From Stromatinia cepivora (Eukaryota; Ascomycota; Leotiomycetes; Helotiales; Sclerotiniaceae): 64,000 bases of DNA. The notes beneath the pieces were generated by a model. That model was given only the letters and a program-made list of their open reading frames with translations, ran no database searches and was not told where the DNA came from. A program made the translations under genes and the position numbers. The stretch covers positions 558,001 through 622,000 of the forward strand of contig RCTD01000006.1 in assembly GCA_014898415.1 (NCBI GenBank). Reading direction: 5' to 3'. This document shows, one piece after another, positions 1 through 10,792 of this stretch (within the stretch, counting starts at the first letter, position 1; the number at the start of each line of letters is the position of its first letter).

Positions 1-1502
1 CTTCGAATTCGTTTTAAACAAATGATTTAAGTACAAAAATAATTACTAATCTTCTTTTGATAAAAATACTTGATATACAGATTGTATTATAGTTAACGAA
101 TATGTATTTATTATATTATATGTCTTTTTCAAGTGATCTTCAAAATATCGATTATTGATTATCTCTTCTAAATCCTCATTATCGTTGTTTTCGGATTCAA
201 TAATCAATATAATAGCCGAAACAGGTTTTTATCGATCTCGGACTTCTTGATATAGATCTAATGGACAGATTTGTATTTAATAGGAAATACTTCTATATTG
301 TATATATTTATTTTGTTTGCATAAAAGAGTTCTTTCAGAAGGAGAAAATTCGGATATTCGTATATAGAGTAGAATCAAGATACGATTGGGTTTGTCCGAT
401 TGGGTATCAAAAGGGTTAAGGGCATCAATGATATTAAAGTTACTAATATTCATTGGATTGTAGTTTTGAGAGTGGGATGGATTCTGTGATATATATGGGG
501 TTTTAGGTTTACTAAAGTAGAATGATGTAAGGAATCCATTTGCTATATGAATAGCTAATTATTGTATAATTTGAACAAAGTCGGGATAGGAGTAGAGAAA
601 AGAAAGCTGTTGAGAAAGACGATTTCTAAAAGTAGTATTGAGTTTATTGCGAAAAGTTGAGATCTTATTCGAATCAGGTTAATTCTGATCTTTGGCTTTA
701 TAAAGGGTCCTTTCGAATTTTGTAATATAGGTATATAGAAAATCGGTTCCTTATTTGAAAGTGAATAGTTTATTTTCGATTTCTTGAACTTTATTCGGAT
801 TGTTGTAAATGTGTATGAGTTGATCTAGGATCGTTATATAATCTAAGGGAATGTTTTGATTAAAAAAAGAAAACTGAAGTAGTATTATAATTTATATATG
901 AGATTCGAAATTGAGATAAATATAATAAAATTGAATTGTAGAATTGTCGATCGTAGTGTTATCTATTTGTAGTTTTATTTGAATCGAGAAAAACCAGGTA
1001 TCGAACTTTTGAGAGCTATTATTGAACTTTTCAGGATCAGAAAGAAAGGGTTTCGGATAAGAAGGAGTATAAATAATAGGAATGTATTTGAGAATCAGGG
1101 AGTATAGGAACAAGATTTCATTCTATTGATGAATCATTTTGTCGCGAAGTTTTGTAATTGTAAGATTTATCGAATTATAATTTATAGTTTAGAAATTAAA
1201 GGTAAGAAAAAAGATAATACTTTTGAATAGTATCAAAAAGATCTATATATAGATGAAAAAGTAGAAGCGATATGTCTAAACAAAAACAAGCGGAGTGTAT
1301 ATAAGTATATACAAATGTTATTCTATTTTTTATTTGAAAGAGCTTTTAATAATGTAACAAATTTAATAAACATTTAGAAATCAATCTTAGAATTAAAAGT
1401 TATAGAGTTAAAGAGAGAGTACTACGAAGCTATATATATGATCGACTTGAAGCTTAGTACCGTACTAGCCCGATCGGACGCGATCATGTGTATCTCGTGA
1501 CA
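1..1502 (-). mobile_element. Gag-only LTR element C', copy 2 (3' LTR off the window)
   Basis: This is a second copy of the short LTR element found complete at 3037-4711, in the same orientation. Its 5' LTR is 1353-1502. The body aligns base for base with the other copy, starting at the equivalent of about position 3209, so only the polypurine tract and the 3' LTR should lie beyond the left edge. A broken gag frame is visible; the stretch at 892-1113 includes PEKFNNSSQKFDTWF, matching the gag of the complete copy. It lies inside the integrase domain of element B, directly after a relic of the conserved HHPQTDGQTEIY-type motif. The identification rests on similarity seen within the window; the missing end cannot be checked here. 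Confidence 0.8.
1353..1502 (-). repeat. 150-bp LTR of element C' (5' LTR)
   Basis: It is 150 bp, exactly the length of the two LTRs at 3037-3186 and 4562-4711, and similar to both. Read on the minus strand it begins TGTCACGAGATACACATG and ends TGTTACA, an imperfect terminal inverted repeat. Differences between the three copies are mainly C/T and G/A transitions. The base after it (1503) is element B sequence, and ATAAA at 1503-1507 is the predicted target duplication. Confidence 0.85.
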
Positions 1503-2699
1503 ATAAATCTCAATTTGATTATCGATTTAGGGATAATGAATAATAAATAATTTGAAATCGATTCCTAAGATTTGATTGAATTCCTTCCAAAACTATAATA
1601 TAAATTGGGGGCTGCGATCTGATATTATAATATCAAAGGGATTATAATATCGATATATATAGTAGAAATATAATTATACTTGAATTCGAATATCGATTGA
1701 TTTATAATAAAGTATAGAGATAATTTGCTTCATCAATTGATCAATAATAATTAAAATATTATTATATCTATATTTATTCTTATTAAAGCTGTAATAATCT
1801 ATAATGATATATTGTTATACTCGATTAGGAATTAGAAATGAATATAATAAACCAGGGGTACGATTATATAGAACAAAGCTGTATTTATAGGTGTAACAAT
1901 TATATATATATCTGATTATGGTATTATATATTCTAGATTAATAATATTGTTGAGATAATAAAAGATAAATTTTGTTTATACTAAAATAAACAATAGAAAC
2001 GGAATTATAAACTTTATAAATTAAATAAATTCAAAGATTATCGATATCGGGTATTATCAAATGATTATTGTAAAGTAAAAGATTATTTTGAAGTAATATA
2101 TACTTGTAATTTTGAATAATTTATATTCTAAATGCTAATAAGCTATTTATAGTTTTATTTATTTCGATGATATGGTTAATTAGATCGAATCGAGAAATAA
2201 TTTCATTCAAATCGATGTTAGTAATCACTATTTCATTTAAATAATACTTTTGTAAAGCTTTTTTTATAATTTCGATATCAACTTGATTATTTTTAATAAA
2301 TTGCTGGAGGCAATTCTTCTTTTTAGTATAATTCTAAAAATCTAATTTGTTAATTCGATAAATTAAAATATCGATGAAAGAGTTATCTTTTCCAGGGCGA
2401 TATATAATAATAAAGTTATAATCAATTAAAATCTTTGCCCAACAAGTTTATCGGATATTGAGAATCTTAATAGTTATAAAATATTCGAGGGCCTTATAAT
2501 CAATATAAACCTTAATTTTATATAATGAACCGATAAATTCTGTTTTTCAATAATTAAAAGATTAAATAATTGATAGTATTTCTTTATTATAAACTTTATA
2601 ATTCAGTTTAACAATAACCATAATTTTGGAGAAATAAACTATAGGAAATCAATCTTCGCTATACTATTATGATAATATACTAACAATTATCCCATCGGA
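1503..2699 (-). mobile_element. Element B, 3' half: RNase H end and integrase remains
   Basis: Read on the minus strand from 2699, the sequence continues the RNase H domain that stops at 10793. It gives SDGIIVSILS, then FSKIMVIVKLNYKVYNKE, which matches the Ty3/gypsy pattern (D.SD..I..VLSQ, then YFSK...NYEIYDKE). Further down comes a zinc-domain region and then the integrase core, with PNRVWQYIIIDYYSF and NILIIIDQLMKQIISI corresponding to the family's W..I..DFI...P.......D.I.VI.DRL.K. The end near 1510 gives KLFIIHYP..DNQIEIY, the relic of the KLSTAHHPQTDGQTEIY motif. Stops are almost all TAA or TAG in place of Gln or Trp codons, as expected of RIP. It is non-functional, interrupted at 2700 by element A and at 1503 by element C'. 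Confidence 0.85.
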
Positions 2700-2704
2700 T
2701 GTAT
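2700..2704. repeat. Target-site duplication TGTAT, left copy (element A)
   Basis: TGTAT directly abuts the 3' LTR of element A at 2705 and is repeated exactly at 10788-10792, directly outside the 5' LTR. A 5-bp duplication is usual for Ty3/gypsy integration, and this pair fixes both ends of element A. Confidence 0.9.
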
Positions 2705-3023
2705 TGTTACGGGAGCTGCCTCTAGGTCACGTGGAAGTGGCTAGAGATCTCTCGAGGTGGTTTAGACTAGACTTCAAGTAGGAATTCAATAAAGTTAATA
2801 ACTGATTGCAATTCTCGTAACTATAATAATGAAACTAATAATTGTTCTTAAACACAAAGTTCTATATTATAATAAAACTCATTCCTTTATATAAACCTTC
2901 ATTCTCTATTATCCTATTAATCCTATTGTATCCCACTAAATAAAAGCAATAGGATCCAATAGGAATCTCTAATCCTATGACTCCCTGATTATATGATTCG
3001 GTATATTGAATGCCATCATAACA
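2705..3023 (-). repeat. 3' LTR of element A (319 bp)
   Basis: It aligns over its length with 10468-10787. It has terminal TGTTA..TAACA inverted repeats, intact here. In the roughly 270 bp I compared by eye, every mismatch with the partner was a transition (C/T or G/A). On the minus strand it is preceded by the purine run AAAAAGGGGATAG, the polypurine tract expected before a 3' LTR. Confidence 0.92.
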
Positions 3024-3036
3024 CTATCCCCTTTTT
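3024..3036 (-). other. Polypurine tract of element A, split by element C
   Basis: On the minus strand these bases read AAAAAGGGGATAG and abut the 3' LTR, where plus-strand DNA priming takes place. The run of five T (plus strand, 3032-3036) is also the left target duplication of element C, repeated at 4712-4716. Element C therefore inserted exactly within this tract, 13 bp from the LTR. Confidence 0.75.
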
Positions 3037-3186
3037 TGTGACGAACCCAACGAGCGTTTAGAGATCAACCTTAGAATTAAAAGCTATAGAGCTAAAGAGA
3101 GTGTACTACAAAGCTATATATATAATCAGCTCGGAGTTTAATACTGTATTAGCCCGATTATACATGATTATATGTATCTCATGATA
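3037..3186 (-). repeat. 3' LTR of element C (150 bp)
   Basis: It starts (plus strand) TGTGACGAACCCAACGAG and ends CTCATGATA, where the partner LTR ends CTCGTGACA; the differences are RIP-type transitions. It is the same length as the copies at 4562-4711 and 1353-1502. Confidence 0.88.
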
Positions 3187-3200
3187 TTACCCCCCCCTTC
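3187..3200 (-). other. Polypurine tract of element C
   Basis: On the minus strand this reads GAAGGGGGGGGTAA and abuts the 3' LTR of element C. A purine run in this position is the priming site for plus-strand synthesis in LTR elements. Confidence 0.7.
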
Positions 3201-3242
3201 TGAAAAGTTTGCCTTGAATTTATTTTAAACGAATGATTTAAG

Positions 3243-4395
3243 TATAAAATGATTATTAATCTTCTTTTGATAAAAATTCCTGATGTGTGGATTGTATTAC
3301 AACTAACGAATATGTATCCATTGTACCATATACCTTCTTCAAATGATCTTCAAAATATCGATCATTGATTATTTCTTTTAGATCTTTATCATTATCGTTT
3401 TTGGGTTCAATAATCAATGTAATAGTTGGAATAAACTCTTATCGATCTCGGATTCCTTGATGCAAATCTAATGGATAGGTTTGTATTTAATGAAAGTTAT
3501 TTTTATATTGTACATATTTATTTTGTTTGCACAAAAAAATTCTTTCAGAAAGGGAAAACTCGGGCGCTTGTATATAAAGTAGAATCAAGATACAATCAGA
3601 CTTATCCAATTGAATATCAAAAGGGTTAAGGGTATTAATGATATTAAGGTTGTTAATGTCCATTGAATCGTGGTTCCGAGAGTAGAATAGATTCTGCAAT
3701 ATATATAGGGCTTTAGGTTCATTAGAATAGAATGATGCAGGGAATTCATTCGCTATACAAGCAATTAGTTATTATATAATCTGAACAAAGTCGGGATAAA
3801 AATGGGGAAAAGAAAGTTATTGAAAAAAACGATTTCTAAAAGTAATATTGAGTTTATTACGAAAAATTGAGATTTTATTCGAATTAGGTCAATTTTGATC
3901 TTTAGCTTTGTAAAAGGTTCTTTCGAATTTTGCAATATAGGTATATAAAGAATCGATTCCTTGTTTGAAAATGAATAACTTATTTTTGGCTTTTTGAATT
4001 TTATTCGGATTATTGTAAACATATATAAATTGATTTAGGATTGTTGTATAATCTAAAGAAATGTTTTGATCAAAAAAAGAAAGCTGAAATAATATCATAA
4101 TTTGTACATAAAATTCGAGATTAAAATAAATATAATAAAATTGAACTATAAAATCGCCAATTGTAGTATCGTCTACTTGTAGTTTCGTTTGAATCGAAGG
4201 AAACCAGATATCGAACTTTTGAAAGTTATTATTGAACTTTTCAGGATCAGGGAGAAAAGATTTCAAACAAAAAGGAATATAAACAATCGGAGTGTATTCG
4301 AGAATCAGGAAATGTAGAAACAAGATTTTATCCTGTTGATGAATCATTTCGTTATAAAGTTCTGTAATCGTGAGGTTTATTGAATCGTAATCCAT
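3243..4395 (-). pseudogene. Broken gag gene of element C
   Basis: A single frame of about 385 codons starts at the ATG at 4395. The first 168 codons are open (to 3889). They include the gag-like PEKFNNNFQKFDIWFPSI, which resembles the PEKFDG...L..FL.Q core of Ty3/gypsy capsid proteins, followed by a helical Leu/Phe-rich region and IDSLYTYIAKFERTFYKAKDQN. The same frame continues past TGA and TAA codons with IRNKLN-type and FYPDFVQII segments typical of fungal gag (compare FRNGL...L..RL.QQ..LP.TY..F...Q). Codons 3699-3487 are open again and contain LSERIFLCKQNKYV, near where a zinc knuckle would be expected, but no complete CCHC motif is visible. The stops look like mutated Gln and Trp codons. 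Its role would have been capsid formation. Confidence 0.75.
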
Positions 4396-4561
4396 AGTTT
4401 AGAAATTAAGGGTAAGAAAAAAGACAATATTTTCGAATAATATTAAGAAGATCCATATACAAATGAATGAGTATAAATGTATATCTAGATAGAAGTAAAC
4501 GGAGTGTGCATAAATATATACATATATTATTCCATTTCTTATCTGGAAAAGCTTTTAATAA

Positions 4562-4711
4562 TATAACGAATTCAATGAGTGTTTAAAGATCAACCTTAAA
4601 ATTAAAAACTATAAAGTTAAAGAGAATATACTACAAAGCTATATATATGATCGACTCGGAGCTTAGTACCATACTAGCCCGATCGTATGCGATCACGTGT
4701 ATCTCGTGACA
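4562..4711 (-). repeat. 5' LTR of element C (150 bp)
   Basis: Read on the minus strand it begins TGTCACGAGATACACGTG. It is exactly 150 bp, matching the copies at 3037-3186 and 1353-1502, and is followed on the plus strand by TTTTT (4712-4716), the right target duplication. The region just inside it on the minus strand starts TTATTAAAAGCTTTTCC, with no clear TGG-type tRNA primer site. Confidence 0.88.
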
Positions 4712-4716
4712 TTTTT

Positions 4717-6970
4717 AACTTAACGCTTATCCCAAACATTTATAAAATAAATTTCCTCTATTTGATTAATTCTATAATACCTTCCTTTCTATTTATTATA
4801 ATATCCGTTATTTGTTCTTCAAAATCTATTATTAATCGTAAAAATATTTATTTTCGTTTTAAAAACAAAAGTATCATTATATCTTACAAATATAATCGTT
4901 ATTTGAAAAAGAACCTTGAATATTGGATACTTTCAAATATTATGTATTATAATAAATATATAAAGAGTATAAATAATAATCATTATAATATATATAGCTA
5001 CTCTGTAGGCAATTGATCTTGTATTAATTCTGAAAAAGAGTGTCTTGAGTTCAAAAAGAAGAAGACTGTGAATACTATAATTGAAATAACTGTTCAACTA
5101 GTTTGTTTATAAAGGCAAAAGCATATTTTACAGGAAAAGATTGGCAAAATGTTTCAACATGATTTTTGTATTATTGAAACTTTTGAAGAGTTTGAAATTG
5201 AAGAATAACGATTAGAAAATGAATATATTGAAAAAAAGAAGAAAGTGGTATCTATTTCTAATATTGATTCTAATAACGATTCTTTTGCTTTCGATTTTTC
5301 TTCCTTAAATCTTTCGATCTTTATTTTAATAGATTCTCCTTCTTTTTAAACAAATCCGGATATTATTAATAAAACACCTCCAACTTTTTAGAATAATTAA
5401 AATTTGTTCTTAATTTCTATGAATTTTCGGTATATAAATAATCTAATCATTTGATCAAATATTTAATTATATTTCTAATATATTTACAATCTAGTATTAT
5501 TTCGATATTGTATATAACATTCGGATTGACTGATTCGATTTCCGTTAATAGCGTATTCGGCGTTCCTGATGATATTGGTTCGAATAAGGATATATAGAAT
5601 ATTGAATGAATATTCATTGTATCTAATAATTTTAATTGATAATTGATGGTTCCTATTATCTTATCAATCTTGAATAACCCTAATTTCCTATAATCGAATT
5701 TATTATTTAATCTTTTGATTTCGATATTTCATTATAATAGATAAATTTTATCCTTCTCTTTAAATATAGATTCTATACTATATTTCATATTATAATAGAT
5801 TACTATTCTGAATAATATAAATCTTAGATCAAAAGTAAACTGTTTTTGTAAATCCTTTAATTGTTCGATTTGTATTATTATTGATTCAATATTAACTTCC
5901 TATAATATTAATATTTGATATACTTTAGGATTGAACCCAAAATTAGTATATACTGGTATAATCTTTGTAATTTCCGTTTCCGATATATTATATACGAATT
6001 GTACTATAAATAATAGTTTTATTCAATTATTCTATCAATAATTTATATAACATCTAAAATATACTTCCATTATTTGATTAATTCTTTCTATTTAACTATC
6101 TATTTATAAATAAAAAACTATCGATAGCTTTCTTTTAATATCTATTAATATTAATAAGGTAATCCAGAATTTCAAGATAAAAAACTTGTTTCTATCCAAG
6201 ATTATCTTATTTGGTACTCTATGAATGCTTATTATAACCCTAAAGAATATATATACTAATTATTCAACAATTTATATTTCTTTGAATAATATTATATATA
6301 CAAATTTTGTCAATTTGTCCATTATATTGAGTATAACGTTATACTCAACTTTTGTAATAGAATCTTTTGAGAATAGTAGTTTGATTATAAAGTCCTATAT
6401 AATGAACTTCTATAATTAAAAAGATATATCCAAGATCTAAAACTAATTATACAGAATATATTGTAAGGATTTATTCTATATACAAGTATCGCAATTTCCA
6501 ACAATTTCTTCAATTATCGTTTTTATTTATAGAAAGTAACTGATTTCCTATATTCTTACAAATGTTCTCGTAATTCTTTGATATTTATATACAGATAATC
6601 CGTATTGTTCTATTACAAATTCCTTAATCATTTGATTAAGAATATATACTTTTCTATAGAAATATATTATATCACTTTCTATTATAAAACCTGGCTCTGT
6701 TTCTTTGAGTATATATATAATTGTAATATTGCCTTTATAATATGATTGAATCTTGTTCTTTAAATAATTATCTTCCAATATATAAATAACTACAAACTGT
6801 AATGTATTGAAAACCAGTGATTCGCCTTCCTATTTGAATATAGTATATAATTTATACAACTTGTTTTCCTGATATTCCGGTTTTCAATTTAAAGCATTGA
6901 TTTTAACGTTTTCTGATTCTTTGATATATGAAATCTTAAAATTGTAATTGACCATAATTTCTGATTATCT
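4717..6970 (-). pseudogene. Element A integrase region (degraded)
   Basis: On the minus strand the clearest segment is 6778-6548. It contains YFYRKVYILNQMIKEFVIEQ, then YKYQRITRTFVRI, matching the zinc-binding region ahead of gypsy integrases (Y..R.IYVPN...L...FI.E.H......H.G...T...I). Upstream it joins an RNase H end; downstream a degraded catalytic core is followed by an IN tail with TPPTF near 5400. Stops abound. The stretch 4717-5000 lies between integrase and polypurine tract and shows nothing recognisable; the 109-codon plus-strand frame at 4687-5016 is chance. Confidence 0.7.
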
Positions 6971-8080
6971 AACCTATCATCTATTTAATTACTTCATTAT
7001 AATAAAATAAATTAAGTTCTTATAATCTATATACACCTATACTATATATTTCGATCCTTCCAAATATACTCGCTATTCTTTAAATATATCAACTATCACC
7101 AATAGTTCTTTGTTGTATATTTCGTAATTTAGTTTGGCTAATAATAGTTTTCGAGAATAGAATATGATTAATTGATATTTCTCATTCTGACCTGATTGGC
7201 TCAGAATTGTTCCTATAGCGAAATCTGAGGAATCCGTTTCCACTATAATTTGCTTTTCTGGGTCAAATATTAACAGTATTGGTTCTCTAACTACTATTTG
7301 TTTAAAAACTTCGAAGGATTCCTACGCCTTAACAATCTATTCAAATATTCCCTACTCTTTTCTGATTAAATTGATTAAAAGTATTATAATCCCTAAATAA
7401 TCTTTAATAAATCTTCAATAGAAATTGACGAATCCTAAAAAAGATTGTACTTCCTTAATTATAATAAACTATTTTCATTCAAACATTACCTTAACCTTAT
7501 CCTTGTTCATTTTGAGCCTTTAATTTGATACAATGAATTCTAAAAACTCTGTTTCTATAATATAGAATTCATATTTGATTAATTTATATAGCAAATCAGC
7601 TTTAATCAAATATTCAAGGATATTATTGATATCTTTGATATATTGAACTTCATTATTCGAATATATTAAGATATCGTCTAAGTAATATATACAACAAATA
7701 TCCAAATATTATAATAGTATATTATTCATAAATCTTATAAATATTATTAATACATTGATTAACCCAAATAGTATAATCTAGTATTCGTATAACCTATATC
7801 TAATTTTGAAAACGGTTTTCTATTCTTCACCTTCTTTTATTCTAATCAAGTAATAATTATTATATAAATCCATTTTGATAAATATCGTTATTCCATTTAA
7901 TCGATCTTTTAATTCTATAATTAATAAAAATGAATATCGATCCTTTTTAATAAACATATTAAGTTTTTTATAATCTATAATTAATCTTTTAATATTTTTT
8001 TTTTTAAATACCTATATAATTGGATTTGCCATTTGGAATATAGATTCTCTAATCTATCCCTTAACCAAATTGTTATCAAT
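6970..8080 (-). pseudogene. Element A reverse transcriptase and RNase H (degraded)
   Basis: Frame fragments on the minus strand read, in order, RLIIDYKKLN and KDRYSFLLI near 7960-7890, then the active-site segment YYLDDILIYSNN in the open stretch 7705-7520 (the YLDD motif of reverse transcriptases), then DPEKQIIVETDSSDFAIG and KYQLIIFYSRKL near 7270-7150 (the RNase H start, D..SD), then NYEIYNKELLVI. This is the standard Ty3/gypsy RT-RNase H order. YLDD is intact, but the frame is cut by many TAA and TAG codons. Confidence 0.8.
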
Positions 8081-10467
8081 ATATTCTTTAAGTATTTTTA
8101 GTTTATCAATTGATATTAAATAAATTAGAATATATACAAACATCTTGCCTTCCTTTAATATTATCTTGTAATCCTATAACTTATATTCCAATAAAGTCTT
8201 ATAGATCCTGAATTCTTTAAAAATATATTCATATTTTTTGTACTATTCTAATATTATAAACTCCTTTACCTTGATTACGATTTTGTGTTATATCGTTGGC
8301 TTCTATATTTATAAAAAAGGTATACTGTTTTTCATTTTTAATAAAGGATTTTGGATTGAATATCCTATATCGCCAATGTTATTTGCATTCAATTTTTTTT
8401 AATGTATATTACATTTCACAAACATCTTGAATATATCATCATAACCATTCTTGTATTGATCAAATGTTACTATTTCTTATAACCAATCTATTCTTGGGTT
8501 ATATATCTTTAATTATAGTATCCTTAAAATGATTTATTATTAGTTTAATAATACAATATCAAATTATATAATCTCCAAATATTGGATTATACTCATTTGT
8601 ATTGATTGTATCTTTTAAAAAATATTTCCGTTAAATCCTATTAATTATTCATCAATTAACTGTAATTGATAGGATTCTTGTTTCTTTTGAAATAATATCC
8701 CTAAATACTTTACAACTTTTAATACAATAAAATTTCCTATAACCCCTAAATCTATCATAATTAATTATATTTGTCCATTTATTTTGATTCTATAATATAT
8801 TTATCTTGTTTATTTTGTAATATTCAATTATAATATAATTTACTCGTCCTCGTAATTCTGAATGATTTCATTAACAAATATTATATATCATAATTCTTCT
8901 TCTTTTAGATAAACTATATTTGTCCCTAATCTAGTTTTGTTATCGAATAAATCTCTTTATAAAGTGTATCGATAATTCCTTTGGGTTACTTTTATTATTA
9001 TACCCATAATTAATGGTAATAGAATAATCTGAATTTGGATATAATATTCTTTTCTGATTCTTTTGTATAAAAACAAATTCTGGTTTTTGTTCTGCTTGGA
9101 TATATATTGATAGAATACTTTTTATAACTTTCCTTAATCTGGTTATTAAAGATATTCTCTATTAATTCTTTCTATAAATAAAATATTGATAATAACTCCA
9201 AATTATAGAATTCGATACTGATTAATATATTATACTTTGTAAGATTCTTTTTCTTCAGTATTTGTTATATTAAAATCCTTATTAATAATTCCTTCATCTA
9301 TATCTTCAAATTTCTAAATATAATGATTCCATTAATCGATTTCTCGAATAGATTATAACTTTCCCAATTGTAGGTCTCTATTTATTCATAAAAGATTCTC
9401 TATCTCTTCTTTTCCTAATTCTTCTTTGTAAACTGATAATAATATAGTTAGTTTTATAATACTGATTATATATAATTATAGTGTAAAGGTAGTATTAAAT
9501 TGGCCCTTACCAAACTTATTTTTAAAGTTGCTCTTCCTTCCATCTGTTTTCTTGCTTCAACAATCTATTGTCCGATACCCCACTTTTCTATATTCAAAGT
9601 ATAAATTATTATTTCATCTATATTTCTTTTTCTAATCATCATTTCTATTTATATAATATATAACATCTAGTTTTATAGAATCTTTGTATCTCTATAGATT
9701 GTAATATAATCTATCCTTGTTTTTACAGTAATACCCTTGATTTTGGTTTTCTTAAGATTTATATAATCTCTAATTTTATTTAAATCTATAGAAACAATCA
9801 TTTGATTCAATAGAATTTTAAATTAGATTGTTTAAATCTATATTTGCAGTGATTCTTTTTAATTCTAATCTAACCTTTAATTTGAACCCTTTACGATAAT
9901 AATTTATAATAATGGTTTTATTCTAATTGATTATTCTTATATATTTTCGAAATTTTATAATATACTTTAATATTAAATCTATCTGTTTGAAATTAAAGAT
10001 CTTTTTTTCTATTACTTTTAATTCATTAAAATTCCTAAAGATTTTGTGAATCTCTATTTTAAAATCTTCAAAACTATTGAAGATTATTTGGATGGATTAT
10101 ATACAATCTCTATTGTTATATTTGAAATAATCGTATAAATATAATTGAATTTATTTAATTATTTTTTTTCTAAAATATAATATAGTTTATACATTTTTAG
10201 ATTCTATAATAATAAATTTATCCTTATTGAATCTAAAATAGATTTCAAATTGCAAAAAGAAAATATCGAATTCTTATTGATTATTTTGGTATTTATTTGG
10301 TAAAGCGATCTTGAGTATTTTGTTGATAATGATTTTCTTAAATATATCGATCATTTCAATATCATCGATATCTACTGTTATTATAAGCTGATCGATGATA
10401 ATATCTCTGGATACCATAATAATGATTAATATTGAATCAATATTTGAAATAGAAATAATACTCAAAG
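8081..10467 (-). pseudogene. Element A gag and protease region (degraded)
   Basis: The first ATG frame after the 5' LTR starts near 10410 (MVSRDIIIDQL, in the open stretch 10465-10274). It continues through stops with a capsid-like stretch around 10230-9890 (LYFRKKIIK, FEDFKIEIHKIF, FNELKVIEKKIFNFKQ), resembling fungal gypsy gag. The protease should lie between about 9200 and 8100, but I cannot place a DSG-type active site. No intact frame remains. No TGG-type primer-binding site is visible directly inside the 5' LTR. Confidence 0.55.
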
Positions 10468-10787
10468 TATTACAAGAGTTATCTTTAGAATCATATAAAA
10501 ATGATTAAAGATCTTTCGAGATGATTTAGACTAAACTTCAAATAGGAATTCAATAAGATTGATAACTGATTACAATTTTTGTAATTATAATAATGAAACT
10601 AATGATTATTCTTAAATATAAAGTTCTATATTGTAATGAAACTCATTCCTTTATATAAACCTTCATTCTCTATTATCCCATTAATCCCATCATATCCCAC
10701 CAGATGAAAGCAATGGGATCCAATGGGAATCTTTAATCCCGTGACTCCCTGATCATATGATTCGGTATGTTGGATGCCGTCGTAACA
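10468..10787 (-). repeat. 5' LTR of element A (320 bp)
   Basis: Partner of 2705-3023. On the minus strand it begins TGTTACGACGGCATCCAAC. Its inner end has TGTTA altered to TATTA, a G-to-A change consistent with RIP. TGTAT at 10788-10792 is the right-hand target duplication. Confidence 0.92.
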
Positions 10788-10792
10788 TGTAT
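10788..10792. repeat. Target-site duplication TGTAT, right copy (element A)
   Basis: It matches 2700-2704 exactly. On the minus strand the B codons run ..ETD, then ACA, which continues at 2699 as TCC GAT GGG, restoring the RNase H motif ETDTSDG across the insertion. Confidence 0.9.

Larger units (their letters stand above)
3037..4711 (-). mobile_element. Element C: complete gag-only LTR element (TR-GAG-like)
   Basis: A 1,675-bp element has two 150-bp LTRs (3037-3186 and 4562-4711) and a TTTTT target duplication (3032-3036 and 4712-4716). The internal 1,375 bp hold one gag-type frame on the minus strand, from the ATG at 4395 to about 3243, then a G-rich polypurine tract (plus strand 3187-3200) and the 3' LTR. 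No protease, reverse transcriptase, RNase H or integrase fits in the remaining space. This is the layout of the plant TR-GAG class of non-autonomous LTR elements, which borrow pol from a partner. A second, similar copy at 1-1502 shows that this short form transposed, so it is not a private deletion. The frame now holds about seven stops, fitting RIP. Confidence 0.85.
2705..10787 (-). mobile_element. Element A: complete RIP-degraded Ty3/gypsy LTR retrotransposon
   Basis: The element is bounded by LTRs of 319 bp (2705-3023) and 320 bp (10468-10787) and flanked by the TGTAT duplication. Removing the nested element C plus its duplication (1,680 bp) leaves about 6.4 kb, normal for a gypsy element. 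On the minus strand the order is gag (about 10400-9300), reverse transcriptase (about 8080-7500), RNase H (about 7320-6970), integrase with an HHCC-like zinc domain (about 6830-5600), a proline-containing tail (about 5400), polypurine tract and 3' LTR. This gag-RT-RH-IN order defines Ty3/gypsy. All frames are broken by TAA and TAG codons and the A+T content is extreme, so it is inactive. It lies inside the RNase H domain of element B. Confidence 0.92.

Noticed and set aside
4687..5016. 109-codon plus-strand frame
   Set aside because: It starts inside the LTR of element C and runs antisense to element A; codon content reflects A+T richness only.
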